This document shows, piece by piece, positions 8,551 to 17,404 of a DNA stretch of 64,000 nucleotides. The stretch is from positions 21,931 to 85,930 of the forward strand of contig JBFLWM010000042.1 in assembly GCA_040755915.1 (NCBI GenBank), in the 5' to 3' direction. Source of the stretch: Sulfurivermis sp040755915 (GTDB taxonomy: Bacteria > Pseudomonadota > Gammaproteobacteria > Thiohalomonadales > Thiohalomonadaceae). A program made the position numbers and the translations under genes. The notes beneath the pieces were generated by a model. It saw only the letters and a program-made list of their open reading frames with translations. It was not told the DNA's origin and made no database searches. Position 1 is the first letter of the stretch. Each line of letters begins with the position of its first letter.

Positions 8551-9606
8551 ATGGCTATGAGCAAACTGCTGGATGTAGAAAACATCGATGTCGGCTACGG
8601 CAGCCATACCGTGGTGTTCGACGCCGCGCTGCACCTGAAGCAGGGCGCCATCGGCGTACTGCTCGGCCCGAGCGGTTGCGGCAAGACCACGTTGTTGCGC
8701 GCCATCGCCGGCTTCGAGCCGGTGCAGCGCGGCCGCATCCTGCTGGCCGGCGACGAAGTGAGCCGCGCCGGCTGGACCCTGCCGCCGGAGAAGCGCCAGG
8801 TGGGCATGGTGTTTCAGGACTTCGCGCTGTTTCCCCATCTCACCGTCGCCGACAACGTCGCCTTCGGCATCCGCCGCTGGCCCGCCGCCAAGCGCGCGGC
8901 GCGCGTGCAGGAACTGTTGCAGCTGGTGGGCCTGCCGCAGTATGGCACGAGCTATCCGCATGCGCTGTCCGGCGGCCAGCAGCAGCGTGTGGCGCTGGCG
9001 CGCGCACTGGCGCCCAAGCCGCGCCTGCTGCTGCTCGACGAGCCCTTCTCCAGCATGGACGTGGAGCTGCGCGAATCGCTGGCGCGCGAGGTGCGCACCA
9101 TCCTCAAGCACGAGGGCATCACCGGGCTGATGGTGACGCACGATCAGTTCGAGGCCTTCGCCATCGCCGATCGCATCGCCGTGATGCACGGCGGCCGCAT
9201 CCTGCAATGGGACACCGCCTACAACCTCTACCATCAGCCCGCCGATCGCCAGGTGGCGGACTTCATCGGCCAGGGCGTGCTGCTGGCCGGCATGGTGGTG
9301 GGCGAGACGATGGTGGAGACACCGCTCGGCCCCATCGCCGGCAAGGTACCGGAAGGCTGTCGCAAGGGCTGCGCGGTGGATGTCTTGATCCGTCCCGATG
9401 ATCTGATGCTTGATCCGGACAGCGCGTTGCAGGCCGAAGTGATCGACAAGGCCTTCCGCGGCGCGGTGTTTCTCTACACCCTGCGTCTGTCCGATGGCTC
9501 CAGGGTACTCTGTCAGGCGCCCAGCCATCACGATCACGTCATCGGCGCGCGCGTCGGCCTGCGCCCCGACTTTGATCACCTCGCAGTGTTTCCGCGCCGC
9601 GACTAG
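8551..9606 (+). CDS. ABC transporter ATP-binding protein (ferric iron)
   Basis: ATPase of the FbpC/PotA type that powers the adjacent iron permease. Walker A is GPSGCGKT at residues 39-46, the signature LSGGQQQR and Walker B LLLLDEPF follow, and the H-loop is VTHDQFEAF. A C-terminal TOBE-like regulatory region is present after about residue 245. ATG 8551 is preferred; ATG 8557 and a GTG at 8527 are alternatives, and no ribosome site decides between them. The 351-aa length is normal. Confidence 0.92.
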   Translation: MAMSKLLDVENIDVGYGSHTVVFDAALHLKQGAIGVLLGPSGCGKTTLLRAIAGFEPVQRGRILLAGDEVSRAGWTLPPEKRQVGMVFQDFALFPHLTVADNVAFGIRRWPAAKRAARVQELLQLVGLPQYGTSYPHALSGGQQQRVALARALAPKPRLLLLDEPFSSMDVELRESLAREVRTILKHEGITGLMVTHDQFEAFAIADRIAVMHGGRILQWDTAYNLYHQPADRQVADFIGQGVLLAGMVVGETMVETPLGPIAGKVPEGCRKGCAVDVLIRPDDLMLDPDSALQAEVIDKAFRGAVFLYTLRLSDGSRVLCQAPSHHDHVIGARVGLRPDFDHLAVFPRRD

Positions 9607-9635
9607 CGGCGGCCTGTCGGTATCCCGGTATCACC

Positions 9636-10163
9636 ATGACCCCGTTGCTGCCTCGTCTGCGTCACTGGTTCGCCCCGCGTCGCCTGCTGCGACTCGGCGG
9701 CGAGCTGTTGCTGCTGCTGATCCTGCTGCTCGGTGTCGAGGCCTATCTCACCCGCGATGCGGCACGTGGTCCGGCGCCGGCGCTGGCGGCAACACTGAGT
9801 GACGGCCGCGCCTTCGAACTGGCGCAACTGCGCGGCGCACCGGCACTGGTGTATTTCTGGGGCACGTGGTGTCCGGTGTGCCGCGCCGAACAGGGGACCA
9901 TCGATGCCCTGGCGCAGGATGTGCCGTTGCTGACGGTGGCGATGCAATCGGGGACGGCGCCGGAAGTGAATCAGTACCTGACGCAGCATGGCCTGCGCTG
10001 GGCGACGGTGGCGGATGAACAGGGCGACATCGCGCGGCAGTGGGGCGTGAGCGGCGTGCCGGCAATGTTCGTAGTCGACGGCCAGGGCGAGATCCGCTTC
10101 GTCACCCGCGGCTACACCACCGGCTGGGGACTGCGGCTGCGTCTGTGGTGGGCCGGATTGTAG
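9636..10163 (+). CDS. TlpA/ScsD-like protein disulfide oxidoreductase
   Basis: Membrane-anchored periplasmic thioredoxin. One transmembrane segment lies at residues 21-36. The thioredoxin fold follows, with WGTWCPVC placing the redox cysteines at 79 and 82 and a cis-proline motif GVSGVPAM later. The CPVC motif resembles the ScsD group of copper-tolerance or cytochrome-maturation thioredoxins more than classic TlpA (CxxC variants differ). Its stop codon TAG is supplied by the first bases of the repeat that follows. It starts 29 nt after the iron ATPase gene and may be co-transcribed. Confidence 0.87.
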   Translation: MTPLLPRLRHWFAPRRLLRLGGELLLLLILLLGVEAYLTRDAARGPAPALAATLSDGRAFELAQLRGAPALVYFWGTWCPVCRAEQGTIDALAQDVPLLTVAMQSGTAPEVNQYLTQHGLRWATVADEQGDIARQWGVSGVPAMFVVDGQGEIRFVTRGYTTGWGLRLRLWWAGL

Positions 10164-10231
10164 GAGCCCGCTCTGCGGGCGATTGGGCGCCCGGTGCATC
10201 ACCTTTTCGCCGAGAGGACTCGGCTCCTACA
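10161..10231. repeat. taggagc palindrome, copy A
   Basis: Starts taggagcccgctctgcgggc and ends gaggactcggctccta, so the outer 8 bases are complementary, about 71 bp overall. It is the most divergent copy of a family found at 24711, 38303, 52878 and 55141. Its leading TAG is the stop codon of the upstream thioredoxin gene. Confidence 0.85.
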
Positions 10232-10247
10232 GAAAAGGGGCGTAACG

Positions 10248-11117
10248 CTACGGCGCGCAGCGGCACAGATAGGAAAAGGCGATGCCGCAGAACAGGGCGA
10301 GGCCGAACCAGAGGTTGTTGAGCCAGGCGCGGCGGTAGCCGGTTTCGCTGGCGCCGGCCATGAGGTACTGCTGGTACAGGCCGAGGGCCAGGCCGACGGC
10401 AAGGGCGAGTTGCATGAAGACACCGAGCTTTTCCTGGTGTCCGGCGAGGCCGAGGGCGGCGAGGGCGAAGAGCTGGAGCAGGGCGATGAGCCAGCGGTCG
10501 GCGCGGCCGAACAGCATGGTGATGCTCTTGATGCCGAAGCGGGCGTGCTGTTGCAGGTGCAGTGCGGCGTACTGGATCAGGGCCGCGCCACTCCACAGCA
10601 CGGCGGCGGTGTAGACCAGCCAGGCGGTCTTGCCGGGCAGGGCGCCGCTGGCGGTGAAGCCGGCCAGGGTGGCGCAGGCCAGGGCCAGGGCGAGCAGCAG
10701 TTCGCCGAGAAAGGTACGGCGGCGCAGGACAAGAAACGCCATCCCGAGGGTTGTCGCGCACAGGGCGATCATCAGGGTGGGCCAGCCGAGCAGCAGCAAC
10801 GGCACCAGCGCCAGCAGCAGTTCGCCGCCCGCCAGCCAGCGCAACGGCATGGGCAGTCCGCGCAGTACCTCCACGGCACTGTGGCGCGGATGGGCCAGCA
10901 GGGCGGCGGCCAGATCGTGCACCAGCCAGCCGAGGGCACGCAGGGCGAGCAGTGCCAACAGCAGCAGGAACAGCGCGCTCACGGCGGGCCGGCCGTCACT
11001 GCCCAGCCAAAGTCCCCACAATCCCAGCAACCACAGCAGGCCCAGGTCGGCGGGCCGGTGCAGCCGCGCCAGGCGCAGCCAGGGCAGCAATGGCTTGATC
11101 CACTCCAGTGGTTTCAT
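10248..11117 (-). CDS. UbiA-family prenyltransferase homologue lacking aspartate motifs
   Basis: Multi-spanning membrane protein of 289 aa, homologous to 4-hydroxybenzoate octaprenyltransferase along its length. It keeps the LxRxxRP N-terminus, GIKSITMLFG (195-204), the YQQ segment and the C-terminal NNLWFG. The Mg-prenyl-diphosphate motifs are gone: NDxxDxxxD is VHDLAAALLA at 66-75 with only Asp68 left, and the DRDDD block is HLQQH at 187-191. Catalysis of the usual reaction looks unlikely. ATG 11117 overlaps the ubiC stop by 4 nt, so the pair is coupled. It may be a retired or repurposed UbiA; a catalytic UbiA would have to lie elsewhere. Confidence 0.82.
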   Translation of the reverse strand: MKPLEWIKPLLPWLRLARLHRPADLGLLWLLGLWGLWLGSDGRPAVSALFLLLLALLALRALGWLVHDLAAALLAHPRHSAVEVLRGLPMPLRWLAGGELLLALVPLLLLGWPTLMIALCATTLGMAFLVLRRRTFLGELLLALALACATLAGFTASGALPGKTAWLVYTAAVLWSGAALIQYAALHLQQHARFGIKSITMLFGRADRWLIALLQLFALAALGLAGHQEKLGVFMQLALAVGLALGLYQQYLMAGASETGYRRAWLNNLWFGLALFCGIAFSYLCRCAP

Positions 11118-11698
11118 TCTTCGCCCACTCCCGGGAGAAACATCTCGCACACCAGCAGCGGCTTGTCGTGCAGGAAGAACAGCGAACGCCGCCCCCACAG
11201 CTCCGTCGGCATGGCCGGCAGTCCGGCACAGGCAAGCCGGAACAGCGGCTGGCCGCGCATGATGCGCGCCACCTCCAGTTCGCCGCGGCGCATGCTGCGC
11301 TCGCGGAACAGCAGGCCGCCCAGCGGCCGCGTGCCGAGATGCCCGAGGCGGCGCTCACGCCCGGTGAGGGTGGCGGCGGGGATCACGGTGCGCGCAAACA
11401 CCCAGGGTCGGTCGCCGCACAGCAGGCGCACCTCGCGCACCAGGGCATGACGCCCGGTCTTGATGCCGAGCACGCGCGCCTCGCTCAGTTGCGGCAGTTC
11501 CCAGCGCTGTTGCAGGACCTGGACGCGGAAACCGTCGCCGCAGGCCTGTTGCAGGCGCCGCGTCAGCGACGAGGGGTCGAGCAGCCAGGACCAGATGGCA
11601 GCCGGCACGGCGCTGCGCAGCAGGCGGCGCGGCGCATGCCAGGCGGGTTCGGTGCTGTGTTTGCCGTAGTTGTCCAAAGAGTCAGTTCCAAGTGACAA
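11114..11698 (-). CDS. ubiC: Chorismate lyase UbiC
   Basis: Converts chorismate to 4-hydroxybenzoate and pyruvate, the first step of ubiquinone synthesis. Family hallmarks are VREVRLLCGDRPWVFARTVIP-type central strands, LGxxPLGGLLF, LWGRRSLF and the C-terminal EMFLPG with its glutamate. No ATG is available; the frame opens at a TTG at 11698, with another TTG at 11677. The first codons are built from a 'caagtgacaag' repeat, which suggests that the start was altered or lies further in. It overlaps the UbiA-like gene by 4 nt. Confidence 0.88.
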   Translation of the reverse strand: MSLGTDSLDNYGKHSTEPAWHAPRRLLRSAVPAAIWSWLLDPSSLTRRLQQACGDGFRVQVLQQRWELPQLSEARVLGIKTGRHALVREVRLLCGDRPWVFARTVIPAATLTGRERRLGHLGTRPLGGLLFRERSMRRGELEVARIMRGQPLFRLACAGLPAMPTELWGRRSLFFLHDKPLLVCEMFLPGVGEE

Positions 11699-11784
11699 GT
11701 GGCAAGTTACAAGCAGGCAAGCGACGCGGACATGCTCCGCGTGAGGGTGACTCTTGTCACTTGCAACTTGAAACCTGCAACTTC
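11685..11784. repeat. caagtgacaagt inverted repeat
   Basis: Copies of 'caagtgacaagtggcaagt' at about 11689-11707 face 'cttgtcacttgcaacttgaaacctgcaactt' at about 11755-11783. Similar strings occur at 6643-6666 and 58980-59045. The repeat occupies the recG-ubiC spacer and runs into the ubiC start. Confidence 0.65.
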
Positions 11785-11794
11785 GGGTGACGCA

Positions 11795-13879
11795 TCATAC
11801 CTCGCCGTAGCGGGTCGCCGCACCGACCCAGCGGCGGATCAGCAGGGCCGCCTGCTGCGGCCAGCGCTGGATCAGCGCATCGGCGTTGTGGCTGGCCTCG
11901 GCCAGCAGGGACTGGTCGCGCTGCAGGTCGGCGATGCGCAGTTGCCACATGCCGGTCTGGCGCGTGCCGAGCACCTCGCCGGGGCCGCGCAGTTCCAGGT
12001 CCTTGCGCGCAATCTCGAAGCCGTCGCTGGTCTCGCGCATCACCGCCAGCCGCTCCTTGCCCTGTAGCGACAGCGGGCCGTGGTACATCAGCACGCAATG
12101 GCTCTCGGCGCTGCCGCGGCCGACGCGGCCGCGCAGCTGGTGCAGCTGCGCCAGCCCCAGGCGCTCGGCGTTTTCGATGATCATCAGCGAGGCGTTGGGC
12201 ACGTCGACGCCGACCTCGATGACGGTGGTGGCGACCAGCAGATCGATGCGGCCGTCCTTGAACGCGGCCATCACCTGCTCCTTCTCGTCCTGTCTGAGGC
12301 GGCCGTGCACCAGGCCGATGCGCAGATCGGGCAGGGCCTCGGCGAGCAGGGCGGCGGTGTCCTGCGCCGCCTGTGCGGCCAGGGTTTCCGATTCCTCGAT
12401 CAGGGTGCAGACCCAGTAGGCCTGGCGGCCGGCACGGCAGGCGGAATGCACTCTTTGCACCACCTCGTCACGGCGGTTGTCGGGGAGCACCACTGTTTCC
12501 ACCGGCGTGCGCCCCGGCGGCAGCTCGTCGATGATGGAGCAGTCGAGATCGGCATAGGCGGTCATCGCCAGGGTGCGCGGGATCGGCGTGGCGGTCATGA
12601 TCAGCTGGTGCGGATAGCGCCCGCCGCTCTTGCCCTTCTCGCGCAGGGCAAGGCGCTGGTGTACGCCGAAGCGGTGCTGCTCGTCGATGATGACGAGGCC
12701 GAGGTCATGGAACTCGACGCCCTCCTGGAACAGGGCGTGGGTGCCGACGGCGACGCGCGCGCTGCCGTCGGCCAGACCTTGCAGCATGTCGCGCCGCGCC
12801 TTCGTCTTCAGCTTGCCGGCCAGCCAGGCCACTTCGATGCCGAGCGGCGCGAGCCAGCGCGTGAAGTTGTGGAAGTGCTGCTCGGCGAGCAGTTCGGTGG
12901 GCGCCATCACCGCCGCCTGATAACCCGCCTCCACGGCCTGCAAGGCCGCCAGCGCGGCCACCACCGTCTTGCCCGAGCCGACGTCGCCCTGCACCAGGCG
13001 CTGCATCGGATGCGGCTGTTGCAGGTCACGGGCGATCTCGGCGCCCACCTTGTGCTGCGCGCCGGTGAGCGGGAACGGCAGGGCGGCGCGAAATTTCTCC
13101 CGCAGCGCGCCGTCGCCGCGCAAGGGCGGTGCCTGATGCCGCTGCGCCTGCGCGCGCAGGCGGCGCAGGCTCAGGGTGTGGGCCAGCAGCTCCTCGAAGG
13201 CGAGACGGCGCTGTGCCGGATGGCGCACCTCGGCCAGCAGCGACAGCGGTGCGTCGGGCGGCGGCCGGTGCAGATAGCTGATCGCCTCCTGCAAGGCGGG
13301 AAAGCCGAGGCCATGCAGCAGTTCCGGCGGCAGGTGATCGATGAGCGGCAGACGGCCGTCGTGCAGCCATTGCAGGGCCTGACTGGTGAGATTGCGCAGC
13401 GACGGTTGCTGCAGTCCCTCGGTGGTGGGGTAGATCGGGGTGAGGTGATCCTCCACCGTGGTCAGCGCGGTGTCATCGACGCGGCGAAACTCCGGATGCA
13501 CCATCTCCAGCCCAACCGTGCCGGGGCGCGCCTCGCCGTAGCAGCGCACGCGGCTGCCGCGGGCGAGGGACTGCTGCATGGCGGCGCTGAAGTGGAAGAA
13601 GCGCAGGGTCAGTGCGCCGCTGCCGTCGCTGATGCGCGACAGCAGCATGCGCCGCTTGCCGAACTTGATCTCGGTGAGCAGCACCTCGCCTTCCACCACC
13701 GCCTCGTCGCCGGGACGCAGGGTGCCGATGGGTACCACACGGGTACGGTCCTGATAGCGCAGCGGCAGGTGGAACAGCAGGTCCTCCACGGTGTGGATGC
13801 CGAGGTGTTCCAGCCGCGCGGCCAGGCGCGGTCCGACGCCCTTGAGGGCGGTGACGGGGGGAGTGTCGGCGGCTTGCAT
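11795..13879 (-). CDS. recG: ATP-dependent DNA helicase RecG
   Basis: Superfamily 2 helicase that remodels stalled forks and branches Holliday junctions. The N-terminal wedge domain starts with the TALKGVGPRLAARLE helix-hairpin-helix. The helicase core has Walker A (GDVGSGKT), DEQHRFG as motif II, TATPIPRT as motif III and a C-terminal QLRGRVGRG. ATG 13879 gives 694 aa, the E. coli length. ATG 13936 would give 713 aa and overlaps the upstream protease stop as TGATG, so a coupled longer form is possible. Confidence 0.95.
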   Translation of the reverse strand: MQAADTPPVTALKGVGPRLAARLEHLGIHTVEDLLFHLPLRYQDRTRVVPIGTLRPGDEAVVEGEVLLTEIKFGKRRMLLSRISDGSGALTLRFFHFSAAMQQSLARGSRVRCYGEARPGTVGLEMVHPEFRRVDDTALTTVEDHLTPIYPTTEGLQQPSLRNLTSQALQWLHDGRLPLIDHLPPELLHGLGFPALQEAISYLHRPPPDAPLSLLAEVRHPAQRRLAFEELLAHTLSLRRLRAQAQRHQAPPLRGDGALREKFRAALPFPLTGAQHKVGAEIARDLQQPHPMQRLVQGDVGSGKTVVAALAALQAVEAGYQAAVMAPTELLAEQHFHNFTRWLAPLGIEVAWLAGKLKTKARRDMLQGLADGSARVAVGTHALFQEGVEFHDLGLVIIDEQHRFGVHQRLALREKGKSGGRYPHQLIMTATPIPRTLAMTAYADLDCSIIDELPPGRTPVETVVLPDNRRDEVVQRVHSACRAGRQAYWVCTLIEESETLAAQAAQDTAALLAEALPDLRIGLVHGRLRQDEKEQVMAAFKDGRIDLLVATTVIEVGVDVPNASLMIIENAERLGLAQLHQLRGRVGRGSAESHCVLMYHGPLSLQGKERLAVMRETSDGFEIARKDLELRGPGEVLGTRQTGMWQLRIADLQRDQSLLAEASHNADALIQRWPQQAALLIRRWVGAATRYGEV

Positions 13880-13935
13880 GCGTTGGTGTGTGCCGGTGCT
13901 GACGTCGTCGACATCAGCACCGGCCCCGGCATTCA

Positions 13936-14886
13936 TCAATCGCGGGACGGCAGGTACCGTGCGGCGGCCGGCGAGACGGCCGCATTGAAGGTCACGCCCG
14001 GCGCCGTGAAGGCACCGCGTTTCTGTGCGGCGGTGACTTCGCGCAGAAAGCGGTCCTTCACTGCGGGCTGGTTGGCATAGGCCTCCAGCGGGGCGAACAC
14101 GGCATCGATGAGATCGAGGCGCTGCCCCGGCGCCGGATGGGTCTTGAACAGGAAGGCGAGGGCGCCGTCCTTGGGGTTCATGGCGCCGAGGGTCTGCAGG
14201 GTGGCGGGCAGGCCGTAGGGGTCGTAACCGGCGCGGGCGGCGAGCACCAGTCCCTGGCGGTCGGCGGCATGCTCGTCCTCCTTGTCCAGGCCACGGCTGT
14301 ACAGCTCTTTGAAGCCGCCGGCGATCTTGTCCAGCTTCTCGCGATCGCCGCCTTCCATCTGGGTCCCGGCGAGACCGACGGCGAGGTCGAGGCGGGCGCC
14401 CTTCTGCACCGCCTGCAGGTGATGCCGTTCCACCACATGGGCGATCTCGTGCGCCAGCACGCCGGCCAGCTCGGCCTCGGAACCCATGCGCAGCAGCAGG
14501 CCCTTGGTGATGAACACGTAACCGCCGGGCGAGGCGAAGGCATTGACGTCCATGGAGTCGAGCACGCCGAAGCGCCAGTCCAGCTTCGGCCGTTCGCTCT
14601 GCAGCGCCACCCAATAGCCGATGCGGTTGACGTAGCGCTGCAGGGCTTCATCCTTCACCAGCGGCACGGCGCCGAGCAGCACGGCGGCGGCCTCGCGGCC
14701 GATGGTGCGCTCCTGCTCCGGCTTCACATCGCCAAAGGCATCCTTGGCCGATTTGAGCAGGCCGCCCAGATCGATCTCCTTGCCGCCGCTTCCACCACCC
14801 AGCAGGCCGTCGAGCGGACCGGCGCCGACGTTGCCGGCAAGCCCCAGCAGCGCGGCGATGAATACATACGTGTGCAGTCTGTTCAT
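13936..14886 (-). CDS. M48 family metalloprotease, exported
   Basis: Zinc protease of the M48 (LoiP/BepA-like) group, probably periplasmic and involved in envelope quality control. The signal peptide is residues 1-22, ending NVGAG. Zinc ligands are HEIAH at 146-150 and the glutamate of EDEHAAD near residue 205. ATG 14886 is chosen because it starts the signal peptide; a GTG/ATG a few codons upstream (14901) would overlap the SH3 gene. It lies between the SH3 protein and recG on the same strand. Confidence 0.88.
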   Translation of the reverse strand: MNRLHTYVFIAALLGLAGNVGAGPLDGLLGGGSGGKEIDLGGLLKSAKDAFGDVKPEQERTIGREAAAVLLGAVPLVKDEALQRYVNRIGYWVALQSERPKLDWRFGVLDSMDVNAFASPGGYVFITKGLLLRMGSEAELAGVLAHEIAHVVERHHLQAVQKGARLDLAVGLAGTQMEGGDREKLDKIAGGFKELYSRGLDKEDEHAADRQGLVLAARAGYDPYGLPATLQTLGAMNPKDGALAFLFKTHPAPGQRLDLIDAVFAPLEAYANQPAVKDRFLREVTAAQKRGAFTAPGVTFNAAVSPAAARYLPSRD

Positions 14887-14891
14887 GACGG

Positions 14892-15443
14892 TCATTCCCA
14901 CGGGAAGGGGCTGGGGGTGTTCTGCTGCTGTTGCTTCTGCGCCGCCTTCTTCGGCTCTTTCAGATAGGCGATCTTCTGCGCCTGCAACTTGGCTGCCGCA
15001 GCGTAGCGGCGCGCGTCGCCGGGTTTGACGGCGAGCTTGTCGAGGCTGTCCACCGCCTTGGGATCGGGCACGGCGTTGCTGATGTCGGTGGCATCGAGGC
15101 CACGCACGCCGGTGGCGACGGTGACGCCGCTGGAGCCGGAGCGTCCGGTGGAGAGGAACTGCAGCGCCGAGCCGACGCCGGAGTCGCCCGGTTTGGCGCT
15201 GCCGTCGCCGAGGCGCAGTGCGGTCATGCGTACCCAGCCTTCCGCGTTCTTCACCTTGACCCGGTACCAGCCGCCCTCGCGCGCCAGCACATCCACCGGC
15301 GCATTTTCCGCCAGCGGCATCAGCGTGGCGGCATCGCTGAACGGTTTATCCTTCAGCTCGGTGGCGCGGATGACATGGGCCGGATCGGCCTGGGCGGCCA
15401 GCCCGATGCTGCACAGGAGCAGTGCAAGGAGTTTTCGTTTCAT
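14892..15443 (-). CDS. Exported SH3-domain protein
   Basis: A 183-aa protein with a signal peptide (MKRKLLALLLC...AQA). A bacterial SH3 (SH3b) module follows at about residues 35-80, marked by LMPLAENAPVDVL, GGWYRVKV and GWVRM. The C-terminal third is alanine- and lysine-rich and ends in a glutamine stretch. SH3b modules commonly bind peptidoglycan or envelope proteins. It ends 5 nt before the M48 protease gene, and together with the CHASE2 cyclase upstream this order suggests one envelope-related operon. Exact function is unknown. Confidence 0.8.
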   Translation of the reverse strand: MKRKLLALLLCSIGLAAQADPAHVIRATELKDKPFSDAATLMPLAENAPVDVLAREGGWYRVKVKNAEGWVRMTALRLGDGSAKPGDSGVGSALQFLSTGRSGSSGVTVATGVRGLDATDISNAVPDPKAVDSLDKLAVKPGDARRYAAAAKLQAQKIAYLKEPKKAAQKQQQQNTPSPFPWE

Positions 15444-15531
15444 CGCATTAATACCCTTCCGGGGCCTCTGAATGACACCCTCGTCCTCAGGGAGAGGGTG
15501 GGGGTGAGGGGAGTAATGGTTCGCAGTGAAT

Positions 15532-17370
15532 TCATCCATGGGTGTCTGCATTTTTCCGCTGCGGCTCGTACAAACGGACTTCCTGGGTGCGGCCCTTCAC
15601 CTTATAGGAACCGTGGTCGACAAAGTCAAACGCGTCGCCGCACAGGGCGCGGGTGTCGGCGGAAACCAGCACGCGCGCCACGCCCTTGGTCTGGCCCTCG
15701 ATGCGGCTGGCGAGATTCACGGTGTCGCCGATGGCGGTGTAGTCGAGGCGGTTGGCCGAGCCGATGAAGCCAACCACCGCCGGGCCGGTGTGGATGCCGA
15801 TGCCGACGTCGAAGTGCTCGCCGGAGGGACCGAGGTGGCGGCGGAACGCCTCCAGCGTGTCGCACATGGCCAGCGCCGCATTGACCGCGTTGATCGCCTG
15901 GTTCGGATCGTCCACCGGGGCGCCCCAGAAGGCCATGATGGCGTCGCCGATGAATTTGTCCATGGTGCCGTTGTGCTGGAAGATCACCTGCACCTGGCGC
16001 GAGAAGTAATCGTTGAGCAAATCGACAATCTCCTCGGCAGTGTGTTGCTCGGACAGCGTGGTGAAGCCGCGGATGTCGGAGAACAGCACGGTGAGCTGGC
16101 GGCTCTGGCTCTTCAGGGTCAGCGCCGATTCGCCCTGCGCCACCAGATTCTGCACCACGCGCGGGTCGAGGAAGCGGCTGAAGATCTGCACCGAGCGCTC
16201 GCGCTCGCGCCGCTCGCGCAGCCAGGCGTGCAGCGCGGCAGCGACGTAATACAGCCAGCCGAACACCAGCGGGGTGAACAGCGGCAGCACCCAGCGCAGT
16301 TGCAGCGCGCCGTACTGCACGGCGGCGAACAGCGGCGTAGCGACGAGCAGGCCGAGGCCGATGCGCAGCGGATTGACGCGGCGGCGGAAGGCGAGGAACA
16401 GCGCGCCGAGCAGCAGTACGGCGGCGAGCGGCGCCACGGGCGCAGGCGCCGGGCGCAGCGCATCGCCGTTTTTCAGGTTGTCGAGGGCGGTGGCGATGAT
16501 CTCCACCGCCGGATACAGACTGCCCATCGCCGTGCTGCGCAGGTCGTGCAGGCCGGCGGCGGTGGAACCGATGATCACGATCTTGCCGGTCAACTCGTCG
16601 GCGGGGCGCTGCGGCTGGCTGCGCGCCAGATCGTCGTACAGATCGAACAGCGGAATGCGTGTGTAGCTCAGTGCCGGACCGCGCCAGTTGAGCAGCAGGT
16701 CGGGCTGCGGCGGGATCGCATAGGCCAAATCCCTTGCCACCCGTGCCGGCAGCGAGGGGATGCGCCAGCCCTGCGTATCGAGGTAGAGATGGTAGCGGCG
16801 GCCGACGCCGTCACGGTCTTCGGTGTAATTGATGGCGCCGAGGCGGCCCGTTTCCGCCAGTGCCGGCAGCGGCAGCAGCAGGGCAGTGCGCGCCGCCTCC
16901 TGTGCCTGCGGTCCGCGTTCGATGCCGAGCAGTGCGCCGTACTGCGCCAGCGGCACGCCCTGCGCATCGCCGCCCGCGAGACGCAGCATGGGAAAGTAGA
17001 CGTTGTCCTGTTGCCGCGCTACCTCCGCCAGCCAGGCATCGCCGTCCGGGTTGGCCACATCGGCGTCGGAGAACAGGATGTCGAACACGATGGCAGCCGG
17101 CCGCTGCCGCGCCATGCCCTCGATCAGTTCGGCAAAGATCGCGCGCGGCCAGGGATAGCGCCCGGCCAGCGGCGCCATCTGATCCAGGCTGCGCTCGTCG
17201 ATATCGACGATGACGATATCCGGATCGGGCTGCTGCTGCGCCGCATGCCGGCGCAGCAACAGATCGCCGTAGCGGTATTCCAGCGTGGACAGCAGACCGG
17301 CGCCGCCGAACTCGATGGCCAGCAGCAGCAGGAGCGCCAGGGTGAGCCGGTTGAGCGTGTCCGTCAGCAT
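15532..17370 (-). CDS. CHASE2-domain class III adenylate/guanylate cyclase
   Basis: Inner-membrane nucleotide cyclase of 612 aa. One N-terminal membrane segment leads to a periplasmic CHASE2 sensor (DIDERSLDQM, GRYPWPRAIF). Three more hydrophobic segments follow at about 315-385, then the class III catalytic domain. Metal-binding aspartates are in LFSDIRGFT and GDAIMAFWGAP, and the YTAIGDTVNLASR segment supplies transition-state residues. It should make cAMP (or cGMP) in response to an unknown external signal. A class I CyaA is also encoded at 55195-58038. Confidence 0.92.
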   Translation of the reverse strand: MLTDTLNRLTLALLLLLAIEFGGAGLLSTLEYRYGDLLLRRHAAQQQPDPDIVIVDIDERSLDQMAPLAGRYPWPRAIFAELIEGMARQRPAAIVFDILFSDADVANPDGDAWLAEVARQQDNVYFPMLRLAGGDAQGVPLAQYGALLGIERGPQAQEAARTALLLPLPALAETGRLGAINYTEDRDGVGRRYHLYLDTQGWRIPSLPARVARDLAYAIPPQPDLLLNWRGPALSYTRIPLFDLYDDLARSQPQRPADELTGKIVIIGSTAAGLHDLRSTAMGSLYPAVEIIATALDNLKNGDALRPAPAPVAPLAAVLLLGALFLAFRRRVNPLRIGLGLLVATPLFAAVQYGALQLRWVLPLFTPLVFGWLYYVAAALHAWLRERRERERSVQIFSRFLDPRVVQNLVAQGESALTLKSQSRQLTVLFSDIRGFTTLSEQHTAEEIVDLLNDYFSRQVQVIFQHNGTMDKFIGDAIMAFWGAPVDDPNQAINAVNAALAMCDTLEAFRRHLGPSGEHFDVGIGIHTGPAVVGFIGSANRLDYTAIGDTVNLASRIEGQTKGVARVLVSADTRALCGDAFDFVDHGSYKVKGRTQEVRLYEPQRKNADTHG

Positions 17371-17404
17371 GGCGCGTATCCGGTCGTATGGAGCAACGGG
17401 GTGA

